From Colwellia demingiae (GTDB taxonomy: Bacteria > Pseudomonadota > Gammaproteobacteria > Enterobacterales > Alteromonadaceae): a stretch of 64,000 bases of DNA. Made by a program: the position numbers and the translations under genes. The notes below the pieces were generated by a model. It worked only from the letters and a program-made list of their open reading frames with translations, was not told where the DNA came from and did no database searches. The stretch spans positions 434,001 through 498,000 of the forward strand of contig NZ_VOLT01000001.1 in NCBI RefSeq assembly GCF_007954275.1, read 5' to 3'. Positions 51,506 through 61,017 of this stretch are shown here, in pieces; position 1 is the first letter of the stretch, and every line of letters begins with the position of its first letter.

Positions 51506-53881
51506 ATGAATACGACTACACAATTCAAAATTGACGGGTTGACCTGTGCATCATGTGTAGGTCGTGTTGAAAAGGCGTTACATAAGGTTATTGGAGTGAC
51601 AGATGTCACGGTCAATCTAGCAACGGAAATAGCAACTATTCAAGGTAGTGCCAGTCATAGTGAATTAATTGAGGCTGTCATCGAAGCGGGTTATCAAGTG
51701 CCGGTAAAGGTAAGGCAATTTGGCATTGGCCAAATGAGCTGTACATCTTGTGTGACGCGGGTCGAACAGGCATTACTAAAAATAACTGGTGTGGTCAGTG
51801 CGTCAGTAAATTTAGCCACCGAGCACGTACAGATAAAGACTCTATTCTTTGTAACCGATGCACAACTAGAGCAAGCCGTTATACAAGCAGGTTACCTCTT
51901 TAATGCGTTGAAAAGTGACCGTGTGATAAACCAATCCAGTCAACATCAACCTTTTTATAATAAAGCCTGGTGGCCGGTATTGGGATCAGCTCTGCTTACC
52001 TTGCCATTGGTTTTACCCATGTTAGGTATGTTATTTACTCAACAGTGGATGTTACCGCCCGTTTGGCAATGGTTGCTAGCTACGCCAGTTCAGTTCTATT
52101 TTGGCTTTCGTTTTTATCGTGCAGGCTGGGGGGCATTAAAAGCTGGCATTGGCAACATGGATCTCCTTGTCTCCATCGGTACCAGTGCAGCCTACGGACT
52201 ATCTTTGTATTTGTGGTGGAGTTTTGACAACTCTCATGGCATGCCGCACTTGTATTTTGAAAGTAGTAGCGCAGTAATAACCTTAGTTCTGCTGGGTAAA
52301 TATTTAGAACACAAAGCCAAACGTAGAACAACTGATGCACTTAGAGCGTTGGAAAATTTGAAACCTGTAGAGGCGACAGTGCAGCGCTTAAGTAAATGGC
52401 AAAAAGTTGCAGCTTCATCAGTGCAGTCAGGTGAAAAAGTGAAGGTAATTCCGGGTGAAAGAGTGCCAATTGACGGTGAGATTTTACAGGGGAGTAGTCA
52501 TCTGGATGAAGCGTTAATTAGTGGAGAATCAATTCCGTTAAGTAAAAAAGAAGGTGATATTGTCACGGGTGGCTCACTTAACTTGGACGGTATTCTGGAG
52601 ATTCGTGCCACTAATGTTGGTACCGAATCGACCTTATCTAAAATAATTGAACTCGTCGAGCAAGCCCAAGGAGCAAAAGCCCCCGTACAGGCAATAGTGG
52701 ATAAAGTCAGTAGTATCTTCATCCCTGTCGTATTATTGGTCGCGCTTACCACCTTATTGGTGACGGGTTTAGTCTTTGATGACTGGACCAATGGCATTCT
52801 CAATGCGGTAGCCGTTTTAGTGATTGCCTGTCCATGCGCACTTGGTTTGGCAACCCCGGCAGCGATAATGGCCGGCACAGGAACCGCGGCTAGATTGGGC
52901 GTATTGGTTAAAGATGCCGTGGCATTAGAGCAGGCAAAAGAAATCGATTTAGTAGTCTTTGATAAAACAGGCACTTTGACCCAAGGCAAGCCAGTTGTAG
53001 ATGAGATGACTGTCATCAGTGGCAGTGAAGAAGCTGTGTTGCAGTTGGCCTATTCCTTACAAATAAATAGTGAGCACCCATTAGGCAAAGCAGTTGTGGA
53101 AAAGGCATTAGCCAAAGCTACACAACCTTTACCTGTCGAAGAATTTCAGGTTGTCTCAGGTTATGGTGTCAAAGGCAACATTGATGACAGTTTACTATTG
53201 ATGGGCAGTAGTCATTGGATGCAAGCGTTAGGTGTAAAGCTGCCAACCGAAAAAATAAAAATACCGGGTGCTTCTGTTTCCTGGTTGGCTAGTCAGCAAC
53301 ACGATCAGATCACATTACTTGGCCTGTTTTGTTTTAGTGATCAATTGAAACCTGATGCGCTGCTTGCTGTGAAGTTATTACAACAACAAGGTATAAAGGT
53401 CGCTATGCTTACCGGTGACAATCAAGCGAGTGCAACATCGGTGGCTACAGAATTACATTTGGACGATTTTAAGGCTGAAGTGCTTCCAGCAGATAAAGCT
53501 AAATATATTCTCCAATATCAAGAGCAAGGCTATCAGGTTGCTATGGTTGGTGATGGTATTAATGATGCTCCAGCACTAGCACAAGCGGATTTGGGGATGG
53601 CAATGGCATCTGGTACTGATGTTGCGGTTAGCGCAGCTTCTTTCACTTTAATGCGCAGTAAGCCAAGCCTAGTTCCCACGGCACTGGTCATTGCAAGGCT
53701 GACTTATCGTAAAATACAGCAAAATCTTTTTTGGGCATTTATCTTTAATACGGTGGGAATTCCACTAGCAGCCTTTGGTTATCTTGACCCAATTATTGCC
53801 GGTGCTGCAATGGCCTTTAGTAGCTTATTTGTCGTAAGTAACGCATTGTTATTACAACGTTGGACATTGAAGGAAAAATAA
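51506..53881 (+). CDS. copA: Copper-exporting P1B-type ATPase
   Basis: 791 residues. Two N-terminal heavy-metal domains with GLTCASC (about 10-16) and MSCTSC (about 74-79), eight membrane helices, transmembrane metal motif CPC (IACPCALGLATPAA), phosphorylation site FDKTGTLTQGK, SEHPLGKAV and GDGINDAPALAQADLG. All key residues are intact. It pumps Cu+ from cytoplasm to periplasm at the cost of ATP. Controlled by the CueR promoter just upstream and followed after one base by cueR. Confidence 0.95.
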   Translation: MNTTTQFKIDGLTCASCVGRVEKALHKVIGVTDVTVNLATEIATIQGSASHSELIEAVIEAGYQVPVKVRQFGIGQMSCTSCVTRVEQALLKITGVVSASVNLATEHVQIKTLFFVTDAQLEQAVIQAGYLFNALKSDRVINQSSQHQPFYNKAWWPVLGSALLTLPLVLPMLGMLFTQQWMLPPVWQWLLATPVQFYFGFRFYRAGWGALKAGIGNMDLLVSIGTSAAYGLSLYLWWSFDNSHGMPHLYFESSSAVITLVLLGKYLEHKAKRRTTDALRALENLKPVEATVQRLSKWQKVAASSVQSGEKVKVIPGERVPIDGEILQGSSHLDEALISGESIPLSKKEGDIVTGGSLNLDGILEIRATNVGTESTLSKIIELVEQAQGAKAPVQAIVDKVSSIFIPVVLLVALTTLLVTGLVFDDWTNGILNAVAVLVIACPCALGLATPAAIMAGTGTAARLGVLVKDAVALEQAKEIDLVVFDKTGTLTQGKPVVDEMTVISGSEEAVLQLAYSLQINSEHPLGKAVVEKALAKATQPLPVEEFQVVSGYGVKGNIDDSLLLMGSSHWMQALGVKLPTEKIKIPGASVSWLASQQHDQITLLGLFCFSDQLKPDALLAVKLLQQQGIKVAMLTGDNQASATSVATELHLDDFKAEVLPADKAKYILQYQEQGYQVAMVGDGINDAPALAQADLGMAMASGTDVAVSAASFTLMRSKPSLVPTALVIARLTYRKIQQNLFWAFIFNTVGIPLAAFGYLDPIIAGAAMAFSSLFVVSNALLLQRWTLKEK

Positions 53882-53882
53882 C

Positions 53883-54284
53883 ATGGATAAACTTGTCACC
53901 ATAGGCAAAGCCTCTAGTTCATCAGGGGTGTCGGCTAAAATGATCCGATACTATGAAGAAGTCGGCGTGTTGAAAAAAGCGAGTCGCACTGATGCAGGCT
54001 ATCGACTATATAATCAAGCGCAATTACAACAACTAGGATTTATCCGTCGTGCAAGAAACTTAGGGTTCTCCATGACTGAAATTCAATCACTGCTCAAGTT
54101 CTGGCTCGATACTGATAGAGAAAGTCGTAACGTGAAACAACTAGCACTGAGTCATTTACAAGAGATAAATGAAAAAATATTGGAGCTAGAACAAATGAGA
54201 GAAGTGTTACAGACGCTAGCGGATAAATGTGATGGTAACGATAACCCTGACTGTCCTATTTTAGAAGGCTTAGCTCAAACGTGA
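53883..54284 (+). CDS. cueR: Copper-responsive MerR-family regulator
   Basis: 133 residues: MerR helix-turn-helix (about 4-72; SGVSAKMIRYYEEVGVL), dimerisation helix (about 80-115) and the Cu+-binding loop CDGNDNPDC, the C-x7-C that sets CueR apart from Zn and Hg members. It starts one base after copA, forming a copA-cueR operon, so it is part of its own regulated transcript. Confidence 0.9.
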   Translation: MDKLVTIGKASSSSGVSAKMIRYYEEVGVLKKASRTDAGYRLYNQAQLQQLGFIRRARNLGFSMTEIQSLLKFWLDTDRESRNVKQLALSHLQEINEKILELEQMREVLQTLADKCDGNDNPDCPILEGLAQT

Positions 54285-54373
54285 GCAAGCCAGAAGAGTT
54301 AACCAATAATCATTGAATAATTAATTGTAAGGGTTTCTTAGTCAGTAGTGCGATGTTGTGAATCGCTGGTCGA

Positions 54374-55141
54374 TTATTGTTCTTTGAGCAGTTCACCTAA
54401 CTCGATGGCTGCCTGGCGCAATACTGGTTCAAAATCGAGTAATTCATCTAAGCTTTTGCGGATCACAGGAGCATGGGTGAAAAGACAAGCAAACAACCTG
54501 CCATCCTGATCTTTAATGGGTACCGAGCAGGCAACCATACCATCGACAAACTCTTCGTTATCTGTGCCTAGCTCATTTGCTTGAATTTTTAACAGCTCAC
54601 TTTCTAATAATTCTGGCTCAGTCAACGTATTACGTGCCAATTTGTCCAGTGGTAGTTTACCTACAATACGTTGACGGCGCTCTTTGGGCAGAGAACTTAA
54701 ATAAAGTTTACCGCTGGAAGTACACCATATAGGCGTATGGCTGCCGACAGGTAAATGAATCCGCAATGGCCAATTGGTTTCAACACGATCGTAATAGATC
54801 ATCTCGGTGCAATCGGGAATCGCAATGCCGCAGGTTTCACCAATGGTTTCCGCCAAATTTTTTAAAATGGCCTGACGTAAAGCTTTAAATCGACTGCTAT
54901 GGAGTACCCCTAAAGCAATATTATGCATCCGGTCACCAGGAACCAGTAAGCCACGCATATTTATTTGCACATAATCATCAGCCTCAAGTTGCTGAAGTAA
55001 ACGATGAATGCTGGGTTTAGGAATATCGAGTAAAAAGGCCAATTCAGCAGGTGACATAGGTCGCTCGGCACGAGAAATAGCCTCGATTATTTCGAGTACC
55101 CGAGTTATAGATGATCCTTTTTCTCTTCGCTGAGCTGCCAT
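54374..55141 (-). CDS. IclR-family transcription regulator
   Basis: 255 residues: N-terminal winged helix (about 12-75; ITRVLEIIEAISRAERPMSPAELAFLL) and IclR effector domain (about 85-255; LPVGSHTPIWCTSSGKLYLS, GMVACSVPIKDQDG). ATG at 55141 (MAAQRREKG) is six bases after AGGA; in-frame ATGs upstream lack a ribosome site. It is separated from the dehydrogenase gene by an interspersed repeat but lies on the same strand as the four catabolic genes, of which it is the likely regulator. Confidence 0.8.
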   Translation of the reverse strand: MAAQRREKGSSITRVLEIIEAISRAERPMSPAELAFLLDIPKPSIHRLLQQLEADDYVQINMRGLLVPGDRMHNIALGVLHSSRFKALRQAILKNLAETIGETCGIAIPDCTEMIYYDRVETNWPLRIHLPVGSHTPIWCTSSGKLYLSSLPKERRQRIVGKLPLDKLARNTLTEPELLESELLKIQANELGTDNEEFVDGMVACSVPIKDQDGRLFACLFTHAPVIRKSLDELLDFEPVLRQAAIELGELLKEQ

Positions 55142-55268
55142 TTTATATCCTGTCATAAATTTCGTGCTCATTATAAGCAAGCCTAACGCATATAGGCAAG
55201 TAACAACGGACTCAAAGACACCGATCTTAAAGACAAAAAACTAGCCCATCGTTAGAAAGGCTAGTTAA

Positions 55269-55530
55269 TACCAATTGAATTAATGAATGCACCACTTAGC
55301 GAGAATTAAAAGGCTTAGAGGCAAGGCATTGATTGAAGAGAATGGTTATTCCCTTGTCAAAATCAATAACGCCGCATGTAAGCCTTTTAAACTCGCCCTT
55401 AGGGAGTTTCGTAGCAACCTGATAACCTCACAAAATGAAAGAAATATAGAATAACTATGTTTAACTCATTTTGTTTGTTCTAAGTTCGCTACGTAACTCT
55501 AAGTTGGTCGATTCATTATTTCAATTGGTA
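55269..55530. repeat. Interspersed repeat with terminal inverted repeats (262 bp)
   Basis: Ends TACCAATTGAA and TTCAATTGGTA are inverted; next to them TGAAT/ATTCA also pair. The flanks show TA on the right and AA on the left, so a TA target duplication is uncertain. Inside, AAAAGGCTT...AAGCCTTTT and TTGATT...AATCAA form a nested stem around the conserved CAAGGCA and TAACGCC. It has no coding capacity and behaves like a MITE. It lies between the IclR and dehydrogenase genes. Confidence 0.7.
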
Positions 55531-55573
55531 TACTCTCACACTTACCCGTGAGAGCTATTTAATTGTGCTCGGG

Positions 55574-57070
55574 TTAGCTCAACGTTGGCATTGAAAATTC
55601 TACCCCCTCACGAACACCTGCTGAAGGCCAGCGTTGGGTGACAGTTTTACGCTTGCTATAAAAGCGTACTGCATCGGGACCGTAAGCATGTAAATCACCA
55701 AACAATGAACGCTTCCAACCACCAAAACTATGATAAGCCACAGGCACAGGTAGTGGCACGTTAATACCAACCATACCTACTTGAATATTGTCAGAAAAAT
55801 AACGTGCTGCTTCACCATCACGGGTAAAGATACAAGTACCATTGCCATATTCATGAGCGTCAATTATATCCATGGCTTCTTGCATTGTTTGCACACGAAT
55901 AACCTGTAATACCGGACCAAAAATCTCTTCTTTGTAACTCACCATATCAGTAGTAACGTTATCGATTAACGTACCACCAACAAAGAAACCATCAGAGTAA
56001 CCTTCAACCTCTATGTTTCGACCATCAACTACAATCGTTGCGCCCTGCTCTTGAGCATGATTAATATAACCAACCACTTTGTCACGATGCTGAGCGGTAA
56101 TAACAGGACCAAAATCGTTGCTGCTATCGCTAAATGCACCAACTTTTAGACCCGCCATTGCCTTGGTCATTTTTTCAACTAATGCATCACCGGCAACATC
56201 GCCCACAGCAACAGCAACAGATAATGCCATGCAACGTTCACCTGAAGAACCAAATGCAGCACCAAGTAATTGGTTAACGGCATTGTCCATATCTGCATCT
56301 GGCATCACGATGGCATGATTTTTTGCGCCACCTAATGCCTGACAACGTTTACCATTCGCGTTGGCTGTCGCATAAATGTATTCAGCAATAGGCGTTGAAC
56401 CAACAAAGCTAACTGCTTTAATACGCTCATCAGATAACAACACATCAACAGCAACCTTATCGCCATTAACAACATTCATTACGCCGTCGGGGAGTCCCGC
56501 TTCTTTTAATAACTGAGCAATAAGTAACGTTGAGCTTGGATCGCGCTCTGATGGTTTTAATATAAAGCAGTTACCGCAAGCAATCGCCATGGGGAACATC
56601 CACAGTGGCACCATCGCTGGAAAATTAAATGGTGTGATACCAGCAACAACGCCTAATGGTTGAAACTCGCTCCATGAATCAATATTTGGCCCAACATTTT
56701 TACTGTGCTCGCCTTTTAATAACTCCGGCACGCCACAAGCATATTCAACATTCTCGATGCCGCGTTGTAATTCACCCGCCGCATCATGTGATATTTTTCC
56801 ATGCTCTTCCCCTATCAACTGGCAGATTTTATCAGCATTAGCTTCAAGTAATTCTTTAAAACGAAACATCACTCGCGCACGTTTGATAGGCGGTGTATTG
56901 CGCCATGCCGGAAATGCGGCCTGAGCACAAGTAATTGCTTGCTCTACCGTTTCAACAGAGGCTAGTGCCACTTGTTTAGTCGGCTGACCCGTTGCTGGGT
57001 TAAACACATCTTGAGTGCGAGCGGCGTCGGTACAAATTTCACCGTTAATTAAGTGTCCAATAGTATTCAT
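55574..57070 (-). CDS. CoA-acylating (methyl)malonate-semialdehyde dehydrogenase (MmsA/DddC-like)
   Basis: 498 residues. Aldehyde-dehydrogenase fold with GVVAGITPFNFPAMVPLWM, the NAD motif VSFVGSTPIAEYIY, catalytic Cys in GSSGERCMALSVAV and KEEIFGPVLQVIRV. The C-terminal GGWKRSLFGDLHAYGPDAVRF is typical of MmsA. It oxidises malonate or methylmalonate semialdehyde with CoA to acetyl-CoA or propionyl-CoA plus CO2. AGGAA precedes the ATG. In this cluster the DddC role (malonate semialdehyde to acetyl-CoA) seems likely; valine catabolism is the alternative. Confidence 0.85.
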   Translation of the reverse strand: MNTIGHLINGEICTDAARTQDVFNPATGQPTKQVALASVETVEQAITCAQAAFPAWRNTPPIKRARVMFRFKELLEANADKICQLIGEEHGKISHDAAGELQRGIENVEYACGVPELLKGEHSKNVGPNIDSWSEFQPLGVVAGITPFNFPAMVPLWMFPMAIACGNCFILKPSERDPSSTLLIAQLLKEAGLPDGVMNVVNGDKVAVDVLLSDERIKAVSFVGSTPIAEYIYATANANGKRCQALGGAKNHAIVMPDADMDNAVNQLLGAAFGSSGERCMALSVAVAVGDVAGDALVEKMTKAMAGLKVGAFSDSSNDFGPVITAQHRDKVVGYINHAQEQGATIVVDGRNIEVEGYSDGFFVGGTLIDNVTTDMVSYKEEIFGPVLQVIRVQTMQEAMDIIDAHEYGNGTCIFTRDGEAARYFSDNIQVGMVGINVPLPVPVAYHSFGGWKRSLFGDLHAYGPDAVRFYSKRKTVTQRWPSAGVREGVEFSMPTLS

Positions 57071-57113
57071 AAATAATTCCTAATGTTATAAAAAATAGTA
57101 TAAGTAGCAGAGG

Positions 57114-58274
57114 TTAATCCCACAGCCCTTGATAGATAGCGACCATATCGCTGATAGACGGTTCGATCGGGTTATTAGCTGGAGAGCCTGAAGCCAAGGC
57201 TTGCTCAGCCATCGTTTGACAAACCTCGAAAAATTCATCGCGCTTAATTCCAAACTGCTGTGGTGTTGGCACCGCTAATTCATCGTTTAATGCATGAAGT
57301 TCAATTAATAGTTTTTGGTTAGCCACCTCATTGTTGTCTTGCTCAGTTGCGATACCCATCGCTCGTGCACAATCGGCATAACGTGTTGGTGCGGCGGGGA
57401 TCGAATAAGCGGTAACGCTTGGTAATAACATTGCATTTGAAAGGCCATGGGGCACATGAAAAAAAGCACCTATAGGCCGACTCATACCATGCACTAAGGC
57501 CACTGATGCATTAGAAAACGCAACGCCAGCTAAGGTAGAGCCAAGCATCATGGCTTCACGTGCATTTTGGTCTTCACCGTTGTGATAGGCTTTTCGCAAG
57601 TTTGGTCCAATCAGTTTAATCGCAGCAATCGCCTGACTATCACTGTATGGATTAGCTTTTTTACTCACATAAGCTTCAATAGCATGGGTTAATGCATCAA
57701 TTCCAGTATCGGCGGTTATTCTTGGCGGCAAACTTATGGTTAACTTATAATCGACCAATGCCGCAACGGGCATAAAACCAATGCCGACACAAAGCATTTT
57801 CTCGTCGGTGGTTTCATCAGTGATGATGGTAAACCTCGTTACTTCAGAACCAGTCCCAGCAGTAGTAGGTACAGCAATAACAGGCAAGCCTTGTTCTATG
57901 ACCATGCGTGGAAAACGATAATCTTGCATCACGCCGCCATGTTTGGCCAAAATTGCGATTGCCTTCGCACTATCAATCGGGCTTCCGCCCCCTAGGGCAA
58001 TAATACAGTCGTAATTACCCTCTTGTGCCTTTTCAACACCCGCTTGAATAGACTTTACCGTGGGCTCTGGCACAGTATCATCAAAGATATGGGCAGAAAT
58101 GTTATGTGCACCTAAACTAATTTGAATACGACCGGCATATCCCAGTGCCACCATCATCTTGTCGGTAATGATCAAGGGACGGTTGCAGCCAAGACTAACT
58201 AATATATTCGGTATTTGCAGGGCAGCATCTTCACCTATCTGCATAATACGTGGCAGAATAACTTGAGTAGACAT
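57114..58274 (-). CDS. Iron-containing alcohol dehydrogenase (DddB-like)
   Basis: 386 residues of the group III metal-dependent dehydrogenases. NAD-binding IIALGGGSPIDSAKAIA (about 90-106), VPTTAGTGSEVTRF, and metal ligands in DALTHAIEAYV and HGMSRPIGAFFHVPHGLSNAM. GAAAGGAG precedes the ATG. Beside a DddC-type dehydrogenase it would oxidise 3-hydroxypropionate to malonate semialdehyde, as DddB does in DMSP-catabolic clusters; other short alcohols remain possible. Confidence 0.8.
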   Translation of the reverse strand: MSTQVILPRIMQIGEDAALQIPNILVSLGCNRPLIITDKMMVALGYAGRIQISLGAHNISAHIFDDTVPEPTVKSIQAGVEKAQEGNYDCIIALGGGSPIDSAKAIAILAKHGGVMQDYRFPRMVIEQGLPVIAVPTTAGTGSEVTRFTIITDETTDEKMLCVGIGFMPVAALVDYKLTISLPPRITADTGIDALTHAIEAYVSKKANPYSDSQAIAAIKLIGPNLRKAYHNGEDQNAREAMMLGSTLAGVAFSNASVALVHGMSRPIGAFFHVPHGLSNAMLLPSVTAYSIPAAPTRYADCARAMGIATEQDNNEVANQKLLIELHALNDELAVPTPQQFGIKRDEFFEVCQTMAEQALASGSPANNPIEPSISDMVAIYQGLWD

Positions 58275-58333
58275 ATCAACTCCTTTCTATTTTTTGGTTA
58301 TGTGAGTAAGTGGCTTGTTCAATATCAAAAGCC

Positions 58334-58496
58334 TATACCCGTTATCATTCAAGATGCTGTAATTTAGTGTGAATTAAAAATTACAACTACAAGGCACTCA
58401 TTTGAAGTAATCGTCGTTCTATTGCAAGAATGAGTAACGCCGTAGCTGTATTTTTGAAACGTAATAAAAACTACATATTGAGTGGTGATGGGTATA
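58334..58496. repeat. Interspersed repeat, second type of ends (163 bp)
   Basis: Ends TATACCCGTTATCATTCAA and TTGAGTGGTGATGGGTATA are imperfect inverted repeats. The core is colinear with the repeat at 55269-55530: GAATTAAAA, nine variable bases, ACAAGGCA, arm CTCATT, a 26-nt loop, arm AATGAG, TAACGCC. The arms differ from the other copy but still pair. It sits between the hydratase and the alcohol dehydrogenase genes. Confidence 0.7.
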
Positions 58497-58520
58497 AACA
58501 CCCCCGTTTATTTATTATTT

Positions 58521-59399
58521 CTAGCGATGGCGAAAAACAGGTGCTCGCTTGGCGATAAACGCATGCATACCTTCTTTCTGACCCTCTGTAGCGAAAGCAG
58601 CCTGAAATAAGCGACGCTCATGACGCATACCCTCAGTAAGACTGGTCTCAAAAGCTACATTTACCGCCTCTTTAGCCATACGTACGGCAGGATTGTTATA
58701 CCCTGCAATAGTATGTGCTGCTTCTAGTGCGGTTTGTAACAGCTCTTTACCCGGCACGACACGCGCTACTAGCCCAGCAGCTTTTGCTTCATGAACATCA
58801 ATGGTTCTACCGGTTAAAACAAGATCCATCGCCAGTGACTTACCGACTGCATTGGCCAAGCGTTGTGAACCACCGATGCCAGGCAAAATACCAAGCTTAA
58901 TTTCCGGTTGTCCAAATTGAGCATCTTCAGAGGCAATAATAAAATCACACATCAACGCTAACTCACAGCCACCGCCTAGCGCATAGCCACTAACAGCGGC
59001 AATGATCGGTTTGCTGATTGAACGCAATTCATCCCAGGGTGCAAAGATATCGTCACAATAAAATTCGGCATAAGTCAGATTTGCCATTTCCTCAATATCT
59101 GCACCGGCGGCAAATGCTCTAGCACTGCCAGTAATAACAATCGCCCCAATATTATCGTCGGCGTCGAAGACCTTTAAGGTGTCAACAACTTCTCTGGCAA
59201 GCTCTCTACTTAAGGCATTTAGGCTTTTAGGTCTATGAAGGGTGATCATACCTACCCGTTCACGGCGTTCGACTAATATGGTTTCCATCGCTGCAACCGT
59301 CGGTTGAGCAGCAGTTACAGATTCGGCATTTTCTTTGGTTTTTCTACTTTCCTGTTCAGTGTCGACGGATTTAAGTTTATCGCTGCTTTTGGTTTTCAT
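58521..59399 (-). CDS. Enoyl-CoA hydratase (AcuK-like)
   Basis: 292 residues. A polar N-terminal extension of about 37 residues ([18 protein letters not shown]...) precedes a standard crotonase domain. Oxyanion segments [13 protein letters not shown] and [16 protein letters not shown]; both catalytic Glu are present (GGCELA and [11 protein letters not shown]). The first ATG has GAGAGA eight bases upstream, while the internal ATG (METILV) has none, so the extension is probably translated. Located directly after a CaiB-type gene, as AcuK follows AcuN in acrylate users, where the pair turns acrylate into 3-hydroxypropionate. Confidence 0.8.
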   Translation of the reverse strand: MKTKSSDKLKSVDTEQESRKTKENAESVTAAQPTVAAMETILVERRERVGMITLHRPKSLNALSRELAREVVDTLKVFDADDNIGAIVITGSARAFAAGADIEEMANLTYAEFYCDDIFAPWDELRSISKPIIAAVSGYALGGGCELALMCDFIIASEDAQFGQPEIKLGILPGIGGSQRLANAVGKSLAMDLVLTGRTIDVHEAKAAGLVARVVPGKELLQTALEAAHTIAGYNNPAVRMAKEAVNVAFETSLTEGMRHERRLFQAAFATEGQKEGMHAFIAKRAPVFRHR

Positions 59400-59430
59400 A
59401 ATTAGATTCTCTCTCGTGGAATATTAAAAG

Positions 59431-60702
59431 TTAAGCTTCAGAAATGACTTCGGCGTGCTTATTCTCAAGCTCATTATCATCCGAATTTTCCTGAGGTTGG
59501 GGTGTCGGCGCATACGCACCGTTGTTGGCCATCAATTCTGCTAAAATTGCCTCTCGATGCTCGTTAAGCGCTGGGGACTTGAGCGGTACCTCGGGATCAA
59601 TTTCTGATACTGAACTCATCTTTATTGGGTTACCGGCCGTTCGTATAGCTCTCTCGTTTTCCCCTTTTACTTTAACGATCATGTTGCGAGCGAGAAGTTG
59701 TGGATGGGTAAATAATTTATCAATGGTGTTTATCGGCGAGCAAGGTACTCCAGCTTCATTGAGCGCATCAATCCAATGCTGCATTGGCTCGCTGAGTGTT
59801 ATTGCCTCGACATCTTTAACCAGTTGTTTACGGTTTTGCACACGTAAATCGTTAGTTAAAAATTGTTCTTCTAAGGCCATTTGAGGAGAACCCAAAGCAT
59901 CCATCATTAGTAAGAATAACGTATCATTGCCGGCACAGATCACGAACTTTCCATCCATTGCCGCAAAGGTTTCAAAGGGTGCAAGTGATGGATGATTGTC
60001 ACCGGTACGTGTTGGTACAATCCCTTCCACGTCATATCTTGCTAGTGCAGTTTCCATCAACGCTGCCTGGCAATCTAGCATGCCTATATCGACTCGAGTT
60101 CCTTGAGCATCACGTGTTCGACTATAGAGTGCCGACAAGATACCAATAACACCAAAGAGTGCCGCACCTAAGTCACCAAAGCTGGTGCCAACGCGAGCGG
60201 GCTCTTCATCTGGCCAGCCTGTCAAACTCATCACCCCACCCATGGCCTGTACCACCATATCGTAGCCTGGTAATTCACTAAATGGGCCGCTGTGACCAAA
60301 ACCTGAAATAGACGTATAAATAATATGGGGATGCGTTTTTTCAAGGCGTTCAGGCCCGTAACCAAGGCGTTCCATCACTCCAGGTCGAAAATTCTCTACC
60401 ACCACATCACAACTGTCCAACAGGCGCTCTAGTAGTTCGCGGTCGCGTGGTGATTTAATATCCAGAGAAATACTTTCTTTACCGCGATTGAAGCACATGA
60501 AATAGGCTGAATCAACGCCAACGAAAGGCCCAAATGCACGTGTATCATCGCCAGTACCAAACCGTTCAATTTTAATAACTCGAGCACCAAGATCCGCCAA
60601 AACCATGGTGCAATAGGGTCCTGCCAGCACACGAGAGAAGTCCAAGACGGTAATTCCAGACAAAGGGCCTGGCTTTTCATCTGTTTCACTTATTTGATTC
60701 AT
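59431..60702 (-). CDS. CaiB/BaiF family CoA transferase (AcuN-like)
   Basis: 423 residues of the class III CoA-transferases: ITVLDFSRVLAGPYCTMVLADLGARVIKIE at the start, GKESISLDIKSPRD, NFRPGVMERLGYG and the catalytic Asp region GTSFGDLGAALFGV. The last 30 residues are an acidic, low-complexity tail. A single-domain protein, so not DddD, which carries two such domains. It would activate a carboxylic acid, here probably acrylate or 3-hydroxypropionate, by CoA transfer. First gene of the four-gene catabolic cluster. Confidence 0.8.
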   Translation of the reverse strand: MNQISETDEKPGPLSGITVLDFSRVLAGPYCTMVLADLGARVIKIERFGTGDDTRAFGPFVGVDSAYFMCFNRGKESISLDIKSPRDRELLERLLDSCDVVVENFRPGVMERLGYGPERLEKTHPHIIYTSISGFGHSGPFSELPGYDMVVQAMGGVMSLTGWPDEEPARVGTSFGDLGAALFGVIGILSALYSRTRDAQGTRVDIGMLDCQAALMETALARYDVEGIVPTRTGDNHPSLAPFETFAAMDGKFVICAGNDTLFLLMMDALGSPQMALEEQFLTNDLRVQNRKQLVKDVEAITLSEPMQHWIDALNEAGVPCSPINTIDKLFTHPQLLARNMIVKVKGENERAIRTAGNPIKMSSVSEIDPEVPLKSPALNEHREAILAELMANNGAYAPTPQPQENSDDNELENKHAEVISEA

Positions 60703-60755
60703 AATTGCTAATCCGATGGTTGATTAAAACTTACGAACAGTCAAAATGAGACAGA

Positions 60756-60810
60756 ACGTATCGAATTAAAGATACTACAGGTACACATATAATGAGTCAA
60801 TACGTATCGA
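60756..60810. promoter_or_regulatory. Candidate operators upstream of the CoA-transferase gene
   Basis: ACGTATCGA occurs twice, at 60756-60764 and 60802-60810. The first overlaps the dyad GTATC-N8-GATAC (60758-60775) and the second the palindrome TATCGATA. They lie 54-108 bp before the start codon and could bind the IclR regulator. The rest of 60703-61017 contains only the hairpin at 60972-61007. Confidence 0.4.
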
Positions 60811-60971
60811 TATAGACCTTAGTAGTAGTATTATCAATGTGGAGTATTAACAACATAGAAGATTGTAATTATTGATTCTATAAAAATAGTTTTATAATTT
60901 AAGGAGTTAAGAATATAAAAGCATATCAATCGAATGTCCGCTGTCGGTATTTTCAATAAAATTTCAGTATT

Positions 60972-61007
60972 GTTGTTTTAAGTTTAAACATAAAAACTTA
61001 AAACAAC
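60972..61007. terminator. Terminator hairpin after the LysE-type gene
   Basis: Perfect 14-bp inverted repeat GTTGTTTTAAGTTT / AAACTTAAAACAAC with an 8-nt loop, 11 bp from the stop of the minus-strand gene. ACTTAAAACA is tandemly repeated on its right arm (60996-61015). Confidence 0.6.
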
Positions 61008-61017
61008 TTAAAACAAC

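Noticed and set aside
52498..53016. 172-codon open frame on the minus strand
   Set aside because: Lies wholly inside copA, whose motifs prove the plus frame; no ribosome site or family motif.
55269..55530. Insertion sequence
   Set aside because: Only 262 bp, no transposase frame; treated as a MITE-like structured repeat.
59431..60702. CaiB-type gene as DddD (DMSP CoA-transferase/lyase)
   Set aside because: DddD is about twice as long with two transferase domains; this protein has one and 423 residues.
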